A stretch of DNA of 64,000 nucleotides from Magnaporthiopsis rhizophila (Eukaryota > Ascomycota > Sordariomycetes > Magnaporthales > Magnaporthaceae). This document shows, one piece after another, positions 1 through 11,978 of this stretch. The notes beneath the pieces were generated by a model. The model worked only from the letters and a program-made list of their open reading frames with translations, did not search any database and had not been told where the DNA came from. The stretch's first letter is position 1. Every line of letters starts with the position of its first letter. The DNA is taken from assembly GCA_003049465.1 (NCBI GenBank), contig PYSS01000004.1, positions 252,722-316,721 on the forward strand, given 5' to 3'. The translations under genes and the position numbers were made by a program.

Positions 1-765
1 ATCGGCAGCGGGGGTGGGTGGTCCCCACGATCGACGACCCAGCCCGCCGGGTCGAGACGGGGCGCTCCGTTGGCGCCGTGCGGGAATATCACCACCACCT
101 CCACCGCGCATATCGGCCGTAAACCCACCCCTCCAGCTCGGGGGGAAAAAAAAAAAAAAAAAAAAATCGGGCGGGCTTTCGATTGGGTAACCCCAACCCA
201 ACCGCCCAACCGCCCAACCTGGATTGTCCTGGTTTTTTCCTTCCCGCTTGGAAAAAAGCGGACAGACTACAGCCCCGCCGATTGAACGAACCAACTCCCT
301 CGAGCGCTCCAAAATTGGTCCAGACCCGTTCTTGGCGGTTCGTTCTAGCAGCGGAGATAGAGGGGAGGGGCGTCTTTTCCACATAAAAAAAAAAAAAAAG
401 GCCAACCGACAGCCTCCCATCTATCCGTCCCAAAAACTGTTCGCCTCGCAGGGCCAACCACGAACGCCGAATGGAAACAAGATCACACGCCTACAAGATT
501 TCAAGGCCCGCTAGGTACGCCTCAAAAAAATCCAAGAATTCAGTCCCGAGAACCAAAGTCTAAGGATGCCCTCATCCCAAAGGTCGTTTTTCTCGTTCTA
601 TTCACTCGGATTCTACGACCAGGATCGGCCGTGCAAGTGCAAATTCCCCTCAGACATCAACGACAGAATTGGTCAGTCAACCGGCACACACTACTACTCA
701 CTCCTACTTCTATTACCCTTGTACATGTCTATCTTAAAAAACTACTAACACCGACAAAAAAGCGG
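1..765. other. Left-end gene-free stretch
   Basis: No open frame here looks like a conserved protein. The stretch holds an A21 run at 146-166 and an A15 run at 385-399. Short frames crossing these runs give lysine or phenylalanine runs and are not credible genes. The right part is downstream of the minus-strand Whi5/Nrm1-like gene and probably includes its 3' UTR. Confidence 0.6.
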
Positions 766-2155
766 TTACTGGCTAGATTTCATGAGCTCTAATAGCCCGT
801 CGGCTGCCGGCCCGCGCAGTGGACTCCTGATGAGACCGTCAGCCGCCGCGTCGTTGCCGGAACCGCTAGGTATCATGATTGGCGGCGGTGCTGTCATCGA
901 GGATATGCGAGAGAGCTGGGGCGCAGTCAAGCCACCACTTCTGGGGCTTGGGTAAGCCGCTTCATCCTGCTGCTGCTGCTCTTGCCTCGACTCTTGCGCA
1001 GGGACATGACGGCGAACCTCCTTGCTATCGCTCGAGTCTCTCCGCATTACCGCGGCCGGCTCGCTGGGCACACCAAAGACAAAGGGAGGAGGGTGCACGC
1101 GAGCGATGGCGGGGCGTGGCGAGGCATTGCCGCGTCTGCTATCGCTCGACAATGTCGACGCGATGGTGCTTCTGTGTGGTACCCGTGTCCTTGCGGCCCC
1201 GACCCCGGCGGCGGACGACGGCTTCGAGCTGGAAAAGCCGGCGGAGGCGGGTCGGATCATCCGCAGCCGCTCCAGAGGGACATCTGTCTGCCCGGTCCGT
1301 ACTTTGTACGCCGCCAGAGACAGTCGGAGGCGGATGATTTCTGCCTTCTGTCTCGTCACCCGAATTGTCAGTCTTCTGCATGGCACCGCCGCGGGCCCTC
1401 GTCCACAACCCCGAGTTACCATGATCGGGGGCATTGTACTCCTCACCTGTCTAGTGGCCTCAGTCCGCGATTGAGGGCGTCGAGCCGGCGCCGAGCTGGC
1501 CGTTGGCGGTGCCGATTGTGGCGCAATGGTGGCGGGGCCCTCTATGTCAGGCTCGGTCAGTGCGGTGACCTGGGTCGTGTCAAGACCAGACGTGTCAAAC
1601 ATGGAGGACTCGGCGGGCGACGGAGACCGTTGCCTCGTATCGACATGACGGTCAATCGACTCCTGCGTACCAGGTGCACATCAGGTGTTAGCTTGATGTT
1701 GCTCAGCAGAGAGCATGTCGCGTGCGCGTCTCTCTTTTTCTTTTTTAATTGCTGCGGCAGGGTTCCCCACACACATCGCGGGGAAAGGAGGCCAAAGCTT
1801 TCACTTCACATACCTGCTGCTCTGGTTGTTGCTGCGTCGACTCGTCCGGAGAAGAAGTAGGAATCTCGTCCTTGACTTCGGGATCCATGCAGGCCTTCTT
1901 GACCGGCTGCGGCTGTTGGTGGTGTGAAGCGGCGGCGGCACCGGTCATTGACGCGAAGGGCCGCTTCCGGGGCTGCTCCTGCTCCGTGGGCAGGGTCGGA
2001 CGCGACGTGGCGGAGAGCTTCAGGGGCGACACGGACGCCGCCGCGGCCGCAAACTTGGCGGGCCCTGCCATCCTGGGGGGTGCTGGCGAGGCCCTGTTCA
2101 CGTCCAGCGGGGCGAGGACGCGCCTCTTTGGTGATGAAGCTGCTGGTGCGTCCAT
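766..2155 (-). CDS. Whi5/Nrm1-family G1/S transcriptional repressor
   Basis: Proposed exons on the minus strand are 2155-1814, 1662-1447 and 1347-766, giving about 379 aa. The first intron (151 nt) has a GTATGT donor and a TACGCAG acceptor. The second (99 nt) has a GTGAGG donor, a CTGAC branch point and a GACAG acceptor. It is stop-free and in frame, so it could also be read through (412 aa). The recognition feature is the short Whi5/Nrm1 motif at residues 193-214, LRLSLAAYKVRTGQTDVP followed by LERL. Members of this family bind SBF/MBF-type transcription factors and repress G1/S genes. The N-terminus (SSPKRRVLAPLDVN) also resembles the family. The rest is Ser/Pro/Ala-rich and probably disordered, with several SP/TP sites that could be CDK targets. 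A start at 2155 fits this conserved N-terminus. I cannot tell a Whi5-like from an Nrm1-like role by sequence. Confidence 0.8.
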
Positions 2156-4304
2156 TGCTGTGAGGGGCTCGGGCTTGATGGGGATGTGCCCGGATAGGAG
2201 AGTAGGTAGGGAGATAATGGGGTATCAAGATCCGACACAAGAGGGCGGCTCGTGATGCGTCGTGGGTTGCACGCGGGCGCGTTAAGGGGCTAGAGGCAGA
2301 AGCTGGATGATGATGGCGGGGGATGGCTGAGGATGGCCAGGGGTTGGAACAAGCTACGGCTGGCTGACCCGCGTTTGGGTTGGTGAAGATCGTGGACTTT
2401 GAAAACGACAGACAAGTATGTGCCTGGTAGAGGTAAGCAAATATCTAGGTGGGCAGCGGGCTGGCAAAAGCAAAAATGGAGGATGCTCGGGTGGTCGATG
2501 GAAGATGCCCTCGGGTCGCCTCACACCTTCTTGTATTGATGTTTCGCCCGTGTCCAGCAATGCAGACGCGGTTCGGTTCGGTTCCCACATCAAGCCCGGT
2601 CAATTTGTGGGGTGCTTCAGTGGAGCCACCGACGCCGCAGTCGCGTTTTTTTGCTGAGCAAATTGAGCGCCGGACCGTGCACGACACCGTTATTTTCGCG
2701 CGTCAATTAAAGCCCAAGCGCTGTTTGCCCGCCAATTGATGTCATGGCCGACTGTTGGTTGAATGCATCAGGAGTGTGTCCCTTCGTCCTCCAAATGGCT
2801 TAAAAGCCAATATGCATTTATTTGCACGCCTCTCATTCCCGTCTTTTCTTCCACTCGATCCAATGTATGTCCGTATCGTACACGCTTCGTGTCCAAGTTA
2901 TCTCACCCCGCATTTGACGATAAATGCATGCATGCATTGCTCTGACGATTCCACAGGGTCTGTGCGGATTGAAGAGGGGAACCCAGCAGGAGGGAAAAAC
3001 GCGTTGACGGGCGCGTTTTCACTAAAGACCACGACGACAGGGGTAGTTTTTGCATCCACGGGCTTTCTCAGATGTATTGACGGCAGAAATCAATCTATAT
3101 GGTGCCAACCCATAATAATACCAAGCAACCTCAAATCCACTTCATCGCTACACACTGCCAACACACACAAACCGGACTTCGCTGCATACCCCGAGCCAAT
3201 CAGCTACGTACCCGTCACCGGCCAACGCAGGTACCGAGTGGCACTGCAGGCAAACAAAAAAAAAAAAAAAAAGACGGACTGATTGGAAAGGTGACCAAAG
3301 GGTCCAGAAGTCCCTGCCGATCGCCAAGCCCGACAGCACACCCCTGCCCCTTTGCCTAGGCGCCATCTGGCCACACACCCGAGCTATGTCGTCACGTCAA
3401 GGCACAGAACATCCAGGGTATGGTTGCTGTCCATTAAAAAAACAAGAAAGAGGCTGGCGTGACGATGACGCCTCTATTGGTATTTCCCCTCATCTTCCCA
3501 GGATGCTATCGTAGCCATCTCTCCCATGTAGGTAGGTAAATACAGTACGCACTTCGGCCCCCCTCTCCAGCCTTTGTCTCTGCATGGCTGGCTAACCCGA
3601 AGAAACCTGGTCGCGACGCAGCCGACCCTGCCGACTGCCCATCCCCCGGTCATCTCCTCATAGAGCGCCAAGCAAAAGAACCGGTCAAGCAAAGAACCAC
3701 CAAAGCCGTCCCACCGGGCGTTAGCAAGCCACCCAAAAAGAGGCAAGCCAATATCAAGCCCAAAAGTAGTACAAAAGGCCAATAGAATATGGGAAATACC
3801 CAACAACGATGCCAATATGGTCACAACGAGTATAAGACATGAACGGCGGATGGAAAGTGTAAAAAGCCAAAGAAATATAATAACCAACTCCCATGTGCGC
3901 TGGGCACAGGATATCCCATTCCCAACAAATATGCCGCGCGATGAAAACATAAACGCAAAGGGGATAGAAAAACAACGAATCAAGATAAGGATCAAGAGCC
4001 TGAACACAGATTTCCACCCCGTGCCATGTACCACAACCCTATCTCATGCTCCGTAGATGCGGCGTTGGGGATGGAAAGAAAAAGAGAAAAAACAAAATAA
4101 TCGAAAGTATACGGTCGAACCATCATTTGCCCGACGATTCCTGAATGCTCCATCCCGTGGTGCCCACCGTTGTTTTTTTGATGCCGTTCGCTTCCCATCC
4201 TGGTCAACGCCATTGCTCGCGAATAAACAAGGAAACCCATAACCAAAAAAAATCCGTGTACGCATCTCGGGCCGCGTACGGCCGAGTGAGCGCAGTCCTG
4301 AGAC
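2156..4304. other. Spacer: Whi5/Nrm1 promoter and MED15 3' region
   Basis: No supported gene. The part next to 2155 is the likely promoter and 5' UTR of the Whi5/Nrm1-like gene and carries the CGCG-type sites listed separately. An A17 run lies at 3256-3272. The minus-strand frame at 3474-4034 is hydrophobic but looks like AT-rich 3' UTR of MED15, not a protein. Confidence 0.6.
2368..3019 (-). promoter_or_regulatory. Cluster of MBF/E2F-like CGCG elements
   Basis: Five CGCG cores flanked by T or A runs lie upstream of the Whi5/Nrm1-like start: CCCGCGTTT at 2368-2376, TCGCGTTTTTTT at 2641-2652, TTTTCGCGCG at 2693-2702, a full MCB site ACGCGT at 2999-3004, and GGCGCGTTTTC near 3010-3019. The MCB consensus of yeast MBF is ACGCGT, and E2F sites read TTTSGCGC. 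That these are functional sites is inference from motif and position, 210-865 bp upstream of the start codon. Confidence 0.4.
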
Positions 4305-6866
4305 CTAGTTCGTATCCAATAGGTAGAGCCCGGCGGTGTCAAAGTTGAACGGCTTGCTGAAGTCGCTCGGCACATCTTCCCAGGCCGGCATCGCCGCCAA
4401 CGCCGGATCCATGCTGTCCATGGCGTCCATCGTGACGTTGTTCATATCTATGAGGAAGTCCTGATCCATGGGCGCCCAGTTGAGGTCGATATCCAGATTG
4501 ACGCCCTCCGAGATGTCACTATTAGGCTCGGACGAGCCGCTGTCCTTGCTCGACTCGGGCGTGTCGTTGGGCGTCAGCGACCGGTATATGCTCGGGTCCG
4601 AAATCACGCCGCCACCAGTCGAGTCGAGAGAGCCGAAGGCCGAGAAAAGATCCTGCGGATCGATGTTGGCCGCGCCCCACGCGTCGTCTCCAAACGGCAG
4701 ACCGTCCCCGGCCTTGGCGTCCGCCGCCCGCGGAGTGCCTGCACCTAGGCCGCCCTGAGCATTGCCCATTGGCGCCAGCCCAGCCGCGCTCCCTTGTCGG
4801 TTCATCGACGCGGCCCTGGACATGGGCGTCGCTGTTGCCGAGTCGATCCTGCCTCCAGCTTGTCCCTGCCTCGACAGCGTCGTAGCCATTGGCGGAGCCG
4901 AGGGCTGAGCCTGGCCAGCAATGGGCCCGCCCTTGGCATGCCCTTGAGGATCCAGACCTAGGCTTGACGCTATGGTCTCGCTGAAGAACTTGAGAGGGTC
5001 CTCGTTGGGTCGCACGTGCTCCTCTTGGACGTGCAGGTTCCTCGCCTCCTCGGTGGCAAATCCAAGGGACCCCATTTCGCAGCCGGGTTCGGTGCACACA
5101 ATCATGGGCGCCTGCGGTGGCTTCGACGGTTCCGGCTGCGCCTGTCTCCTCATCTCGGGCGATGGCGGCTTGGTCTGTGGCGAGGCGATGCTGGACTGAA
5201 CCGCAGGAGACGATGCTTGCTGGGGGTTTACCTTCTTCCTCTTGGGAGGAGGAGGGTTCAGCGTGTCCACCGTGACCGTGGGCTTGCTCAGGTACGCCGG
5301 CTGTCCGTGTGGAGAGCTCGCGCCGAACGCGAAGGGCGGCTGGTTGGATGTCGGGGCGGCTGGGGCCTGTCCACCTTTGCTGTTTGGCCGCTGGTGCATC
5401 TGGGTGTGTGCCTTAGAGTTCTCCTCCAGATTGGCCGCGCTCAGAGGCGCGGGTTGTGGCGCCTGAGACTGCTGCTGGTTCCCCGGCGGCTTGCCCGCCT
5501 CTCCTCGCTCCTTGTACCAGTTGCCAATGTCCTTGATCATGTTGTTGATCATATCCAGCGCCTGATCGAGATCACTGATGTTCATGGAAAAGGACTGGTT
5601 CAGGCGGGTGAAGCGGTCCCCATCCGCAAATTGGCTGGCAATGCGACATCGCTGTTTCCACGATTCTCGGTTAGAGTACGGCACTGGCTGGCGTGTAATG
5701 CTCCGGGCACACTGAGACACCAGCGAGGAAAAAAAACTTACAGTCCTGAAGTACATTCGGGCGCGGGCATCGTCTTCTGTGATGGAATACCAACGCCCGA
5801 TGCTCCTGTTCATCTTCGTAAAGAAGTCCACCACGCTCTTGAATTTGCGCGCCATTTCGGCCTTCTCCACATTTGACATGGGGATTTCGGGGAATTGTTC
5901 GTTTCGCGCCATCTCTGCCCCCATGATGGCCTTCAAACGATTATACTGATCCTGCGTCATGGGCTGCTCCTGCTGGGCGGCGTTCTTCTTCATCATGGCC
6001 TCGTACTTCGCCCTTTGCTCCGGTGTAAGCCGCGCTATCTGCTCTTGCGTGAGGAATGGCAGGCCTGTTGCGAGCGGCCGTTGGCCCGTCTGGTTTGGCA
6101 TCTGTGCCTTCTGCTGTGGTGTGACAGCTGCCTGCTGAGGAGCCGCCTCTACCGCCTCGTCCGGGCTGGGACGCTTGAGGTTCCTGGGTGGTGCCTGTGG
6201 TGATGGGCCGGGTGCTCCTGGACGGCTCTGCATGTGGTTTCTGTTGCCAACAGGCGGTGCTGCCGGCGCCGCGGGCTTCTTGTCCGCGGCAGGCACTGGG
6301 ACTGTCCCCGAGGCAGGAACGGCTGGCCTCTGTGCAGGTGACTGGTTTTGGCCAGTCTGAATGGGCGTCTGCCCATCGGCTGTGGGCGGAGGTACCTGCT
6401 GTCCCTGCCCTGGCTGCTGTTGGGTTGGGGCCCTAAGGGTCTGTTGCGCCTGCATCTTCTTGGCGTAGTCGCGGATCTTAATCTGTTTAGCGAGATTTAC
6501 GACCACATCGAGCGGCGCCCCAACCATCCTCGGGTGATTGCGGATAGTGTTTATTTCATCCTGAGTCGGTTGTAGCATATGAGGCGGTATGTTGGCTAGG
6601 ACACTGGGCGGTATTCCTGCTATCTGACCTTGCTGGGGTCTCCCGCCAGCACCCCCGGGACCCTGCGCTGGAATCTGAGGATGGCCCATGTTCGGCTGAG
6701 GTTGCGTTTGCTGGGGTGGTGTAGGTTGAGGAGGCGGTCCCACCTGTTGTGACTGCTGCTGCTGCGGTTGTTGTTGCTGCTTTTGTTGTTGTTGTTGATG
6801 TTGTTGCTGCTGCTGCTGCTGCTGTTGCGCTTGCTGTTGCGCTTGCTGCTGCTGTTGCTGCTCTCT

Positions 6867-6945
<79 letters not shown>

Positions 6946-9229
6946 GCTTGTTGCTGTGCTTGTTGCTGTGCTTGTTGCTGTGCTTGTTGCTGCTGCTGGG
7001 CCTGAGCTTGTTGTTGTTGCGCCTGCTGCTGCTGCTGCTGTTGCTGCTGCTGTTGCTGCGCCTGGGCCTGTTGCTGCTGCAATTGCTGCTTCCTGAGCAC
7101 AGTATTAAATTGAACAATTTGCAGGCGAATCAAGGTAGCCTCAACCTGTGGCGACACTCCGTGTTGCGAAACCCACATCTTGAGCTGGTTCCATTTTTTG
7201 ACGTCAGGGGGGACTTGACCGAGTAACTGGGCCACCTGTTGCGGAGGAATATCCATGCTGTCCATGGATGCCTGCTGGGTGGCCGGTATTGCTCCGGGTT
7301 GCATCTGGGCTCTTCCGAGTTGTTGTTGTTGAAGAAGAAGGGCTTGTGAGTGCGACATGGCGCCGCCCTCTCCCATCATTTGAATCCCAGGTTGTGGCTG
7401 GCCTGGCCGGACCCCCATAGCCTGCCCCATGTTCTTGGCTTGCTGCTGCGACTCCTGCCATCGGACCATCAGCTCGTTGATCTTATCGGGAGTCAGACCC
7501 TGGAACTGTGCTCGGTCTGCGGGATCCATCGCCTGCAATATTTGGTTGATATTGCCACCCATAGATATGGCGGTTCGATGGCCCACTGGGTTGAAGCGCG
7601 GATCCATGCCTGCCATGGCCGGCCCAGCCATCTGGCCAGCCGATCCAGGCGGCCGGATCGGGGTGCCCGAGTTGAGCGTGCTCATGGCGGGGCTTTGTGT
7701 CGCTGGTGGCGGCCCGCTGAGTCCGCCCGGCTGGCCCTGTAGTGGCTTGTTAATTTGAGCCTGGGCCTGAGCGGCCCTTATCTGTTGTGTCGGCTGTTGC
7801 TGCACACCAAAGGGCTGCCCTATCTGTGGTCTCTGAGGCTGACCGGGCTGTGAGCCCGGCATGCCCGGTGCCGCCATATTCATGCCGAGCTGGGGCGTTC
7901 GGTTCTGCGGCATGCTGGCGGGGACAACGGTTTGCCCTTGTTCTTGGGCCAGTAACCCCTTGTTCTGCTCGCCTATGATGCTGTCCATGTTGAATGGGCC
8001 GACTTGCCCGACGCCGCCCGGCTGGCCCATTGAATTCATCATGGCCGAGTTCATCTGCCGTCGCTGCTGCTGGAGTTGATGCATGGCTCCCGGCGGTGCG
8101 TTGGGGTTCGGGGGCATCGGTCTCCTAGCTGCCGCGGCCTGTCGTTGCAGCTGGGCCAGCGCCTGATGTTGGAAGTACTGCATCAGCGGGTCCATTCCTC
8201 GGGCCCGCATGTTCTGCAGCTGCTGGGGATCCATCTTGGTCTGTAGGCTTATCCTGAGCTGCTGCTTTGCCGCGTCCGGGGTCTGGGCCATCATCTTGTT
8301 GGCGAGCTCCACGATCTTGGCTTTATCCTGCATTGTCATGCCGGGCATGCCTCCCTGCTCCTGGCCAGGAGCCCTGATGGCCATGCGGTTCGGGCCGCCC
8401 ACCATTCCCATCGGCATCGGCTGGCCCGGCTGGCCGGGAATCGGGGAGGGCTGCATCGGGCGTTGTAGGTGCTGAAAGGGATGTTGGGGGTTCTGACCCA
8501 TGGATGCGTTCATCTGCGCCTGTACTTGGGCTTGAGCTTGGGCCTGAGCCTGGGCCTGGAGGACGTTCTGGTTCATTTGCATCAGACGTTGTTGCTGATG
8601 CTGCTGTTGCGCTTGTTGTTGCAGGAGAGCGGCATGGTTGTTTATCGAATTCTGAATGTTGACGTCGTTTGATTGCCGTTGTGTGAACATCTCGGTCACC
8701 TTGGCTGTCATCTGTCTGTCGTAGGAAGCCTAAAGGGAACAAACACGCGCGGTTAGGGTGGCGGACAAAGGGGAGGGCTTCTCGCTTCTTCTGCCGCTTG
8801 TTTCCATGCTCACCTTGTCTGGCATTTCATGGAACAACTTCTTCTCAAAGTTGATTCCGAATTGCGCAGCCTTGGTTCCATCTACGCCTGGATTTGCCAA
8901 TATGGCGTTGCTGACACTGTGGTGGCGGGGGGGCAAATAGAGTGTGGTCAGCGCGCGCGGCCGATGCGGTTGGGTGCACAGGACAAGTCAAGGCAATGTA
9001 GGGGGTCAATCGGGGGCAGGCAGCGCGTAGTCGGGACAACTTACAGTGTGGTGACCTTGCCAAGGCGATCTCCAATCTGAACACCGGCTTGCCAGCCATG
9101 TTGGATCTGGGGCTGCTCGATGAGAGCGGAATACACAACCTGGCTCAGCTGGTTCTGCTGACCCGGGTTCATCTGCGGGCGGCGCTGCGGCATCATGCCA
9201 GCCATATTGGGTGGCATGTTCGCGGCCAT
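4305..9229 (-). CDS. MED15: Mediator tail subunit 15 (Med15/Gal11), polyglutamine-rich
   Basis: Four exons on the minus strand: 9229-9045, 8916-8814, 8729-5742 and 5651-4305, giving 1540 aa. Introns are 128, 84 and 90 nt with GTAAGT or GTGAGC donors; the last is in frame and stop-free with a CTAAC branch point. Residues about 27-115 form the KIX domain split over exons 1-3 (QNQLSQVVYSALIEQ, GDRLGKVTTLVSNAILANP, FEKKLFHEMPDKASYDRQM). In Med15 this domain binds activation domains. A Gln-rich middle (about 640-760) includes a pure run of about 25 Gln. A conserved helical block from about residue 1030 (EKAEMARKFKSVVDFFTKMN) continues into exon 4. A C-x4-C-x15-H-x4-H stretch lies at about 1278-1304. 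The C-terminus is acidic. The start at 9229 (MAANMPPN) sits just before the KIX domain. Family assignment is firm; the exact exon 1 start is slightly less so. Confidence 0.92.
6869..6944. repeat. (CTG/CAG)25 microsatellite inside MED15
   Basis: About 25 uninterrupted CTG units on the plus strand read as CAG on the coding strand and encode a pure glutamine run. The flanks (about 6740-7100) hold mixed CAG/CAA and GCx codons giving Gln-Ala repeats. Pure CAG codons favour replication slippage, so this length is likely to vary between strains. Confidence 0.95.
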
Positions 9230-11093
9230 GGCCGCGGGCGTTGATAGGGAACAAGCCCTACTCTGCAAAGGGTGGCGACACGCGGAAGCACAGAGCTAAT
9301 GGTTCGGCCGGGAAAGAGGGAAGGACGACGTGAGACGCGAGACCGCGGGTGGTTCAGTTCGTCGTGACAGAGCGCGCTGTAGATGACCCAGGAACGATGC
9401 GGTGGTCACAGTGACTTTGCCTATTTGCGCGACGAGGCAGGAAGCCGGCAACGGGCTGCAGGCTGCCTAGTGCAGACCACCGGCGTCCATACGGAGCGGG
9501 TCTCGCGTGCGACAAAGGGTATTGTCGGTTCCACCTGGTGCTCGCGCAGATCCCAGTCTCGGCCACGGGCGTTCTCGAAATGGCAGCTTGTTTTGTGTCT
9601 GCGCCGGGCCGATTCGGGCTCTTCCTTCTCGTCTCCTTCTTCTCCTCACGCGAATCGTTTCTTTCCTTTCGTCGGCAAGACAACGCGACAGAGGGCGAGG
9701 GCGAGGGTGACGGTGGTGAAGAGGGCGACGGGATTCAAGAGCACGGGTGGCTGGCTGGCCCGGTGAACGAGCGCGGAACAGGAGCGGAGCGGGAGACGAG
9801 GTTGGGCTTGGTTGTGCTTCCGACGAGAGACAAGACGGAGGCCGATCCGGAGGATGGGCGACGCGGGAAGGCTTGGGGTCTTTTTTTCTCGAGCCTGGGA
9901 CGAAGCACAGCAGAAAACGGGAGGGGACGAGGGACTCCGGCGTTTAGAGTTTGAGCGACGGACGAGCGGCTGGCTGGCGGACGAAAAAGTAAACGGAAAA
10001 ATAAGATAAAAAAGAATAAAAACGGGTCTGTTCGGCGGACAGCAAATTGGCACGGGCGGGTGGCCGGCAGCACACAGGGTCGGCGGTGGTGGCAGCGAAG
10101 GGATTCGCAGCAGCGAGAGCGTTGTTTGCTCGCTGGCGGTTGTGAGGTGTTGGAGACAGGCAAGGCAAGGGGAGGGTGAGGCAGGCCGGCAGGTGAGAGA
10201 AGAAACCTGACGAGGGCATGGGATGACTGGGCTGGGCTGGGGAACCAGAATCCACCGCAGGGAATGGGGTGAGCGGCACCCAGCAAGACCTGCAGGCCGA
10301 CCTTTCTTGGGCGCCGGGGAGGTACCTAAGGTACATTGGCCCAAGTACCGAAGTCCAGGCATGGGCATGGTACACCCCTGTCACCTTGTCAAGGCCCACA
10401 CGTCTGTCGGGGACTGGTGGCAACCTAAACCTAGCACCTCGACACTTTTCTGGACCCAGGACCCAGCCCCAACCCGTCGTGCCCTGGCTAGACTTGCGCT
10501 CTCTCTGCACTCTGTCCGTGCGTGTGCCCTCAAATGCCCAGCACAATCTGAATTTGGGGTGCAGTACGTACTGTACCACCGTTGGTTGGCGTTAGGAATT
10601 GATCTGCTCAGCACCGCTCAGCACGCGTAGAATCAGCATGTACATACTGTACTGTGCAGCACCTTGGAAGTGCGTGCCCGGTACCACCCTTTTCCCTGCA
10701 TCAATCTCCCAGCCCTCGATTGCTGTGCTGGACCGGGCGGGCGCGTGCGTGCGTGGTCCACGGCAGCGTCATGGTCGGAGCTTGAGGCTTTTTGGAGAAG
10801 CGCACCCCCACCAACCATTGGACTACCGGCAACGTACGTCGGCCCGGCAAGACAGCCGGTTTGGTAGCACCCAACGCTCGACTTAACAATCGCCGGTTTG
10901 CCTTTGGCCGTTGCTAGCAGCCCCGGACTACATCGCGGCGCCACTGATTGATTCTCTGCTTCTCCCATCCGCAAGCGGCGGCAATCCTTTGGCCTCCACA
11001 TCCCTTGCTTAGGATCCCTTCCGCCGTCCGTGCTGCCATCTCGATCCTCGTCAAACCCCCACTTCGCTCCGAGTCAAAAAAGCAGCAGCCATC
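9230..11093. other. Divergent promoter between MED15 and RPE1
   Basis: This 1.86-kb spacer holds the upstream regions of two divergent genes. Frames of up to 240 codons occur on both strands but overlap each other, are low in complexity and show no family signature. A GGTACCTAAGGTACA segment lies at 10321-10335, one of the recurrent TAGGTACCTA-like motifs of the window. Confidence 0.6.
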
Positions 11094-11978
11094 ATGGCAC
11101 CCAAAGCCATCATCGCACCCTCCATTCTGTCGGCCGATTTTGGCAACCTGGGCGAGGAGTGCTCCAGGACCATCAGCCAGGGGGCCGATTGGCTCCATGT
11201 AGACATCATGTAGGACCCTGAGGCGGAGAGCAGCAAAAGAGCGATAACAGCCCCGCCGCCGCCTGGACCTGCATCGTCCTGGCGCGCTTGGGGGTGATGG
11301 GTTTGGACGGCACATTAACCGCGCAAGGCGACGCACAGGGACGGCCATTTTGTGCCCAACATAACCTTCGGACCCCCAGTGGTAGCCAAGATCAGGCGGC
11401 ACGTCGACCAGCCCTCGGCCCCCCAGGGCCGCGGCACCTTCGACTGCCACATGATGATCGCGGAGCCCAAGAAATGGGTCAAGGAATTTAAGGCGGCCGG
11501 CTGCGACCTCTACTGCTTCCACTACGAGGCCGCTTTCAGCTCCGCCGCAGAGGCGCCCGCCGAGGCGTCGGAGCTCAAGACGAGCCCGCGCGAGCTGATC
11601 CGCTACATCCACGACCAGGGCCTGCTGGCCGGCATCGCCCTCAAGCCTGCCACGCCCGTCGACGTGCTGTACGAGATCCTCGACGCAGAACAGGACAAGG
11701 ACCGGCCCGACATAGTCCTCATCATGACGGTCGAGCCCGGCTTTGGCGGCCAGAAGTTCATGGCCAGCGAGCTGCCCAAGGTCCAGGCACTGCGCGAGCG
11801 CTACCCGGAGCTCAACATCGAGGTTGACGGCGGCCTGGGACCGGGCACCATCGACCAGGCCGCCGACGCTGGCGCTAACGTCATCGTGGCCGGCAGCGCC
11901 GTCTTTGGTGCCAAGGATCCCAGCGAGGTCATCAAGGTCCTGCGGGAGGCGGTTGAGAAGCGGTCCCAGAAGCTGTAA
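11094..11978 (+). CDS. RPE1: Ribulose-phosphate 3-epimerase
   Basis: Two exons, 11094-11209 and 11339-11978, encode 251 aa, close to the usual length of about 230-250 aa. The 129-nt intron splits the ATG of the conserved VDIMDGHFVPNITFGPP motif and has a CATTAACC branch-like sequence. The enzyme interconverts ribulose 5-phosphate and xylulose 5-phosphate in the non-oxidative pentose phosphate pathway and is cytosolic. Signatures seen: SILSADFGNLGEEC near the N-terminus (active-site Ser and Asp), FDCHMMIAEP (metal-ligand His), MTVEPGFGGQKFM (phosphate binding), and IEVDGGLGPGTIDQAADAGA with the catalytic or metal-ligand Asp, followed by AGSAVFG. All the expected ligands are present. The start follows an AT-poor leader with the ATG in a CATCATGG context. 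Confidence 0.96.

Noticed and set aside
3474..4034. Hydrophobic 186-codon minus-strand frame
   Set aside because: It lies in the AT-rich 3' region of MED15, has no family signature, and the hydrophobic residues come from T-rich sequence.
6749..7226. Plus-strand frames with poly-Leu or poly-Ala across the CTG repeat
   Set aside because: They are shadows of the MED15 polyglutamine region read on the opposite strand.
9646..10368. 240-codon minus-strand frame in the MED15/RPE1 spacer
   Set aside because: Low complexity, overlaps other frames on both strands, no domain; more likely MED15 leader or promoter.
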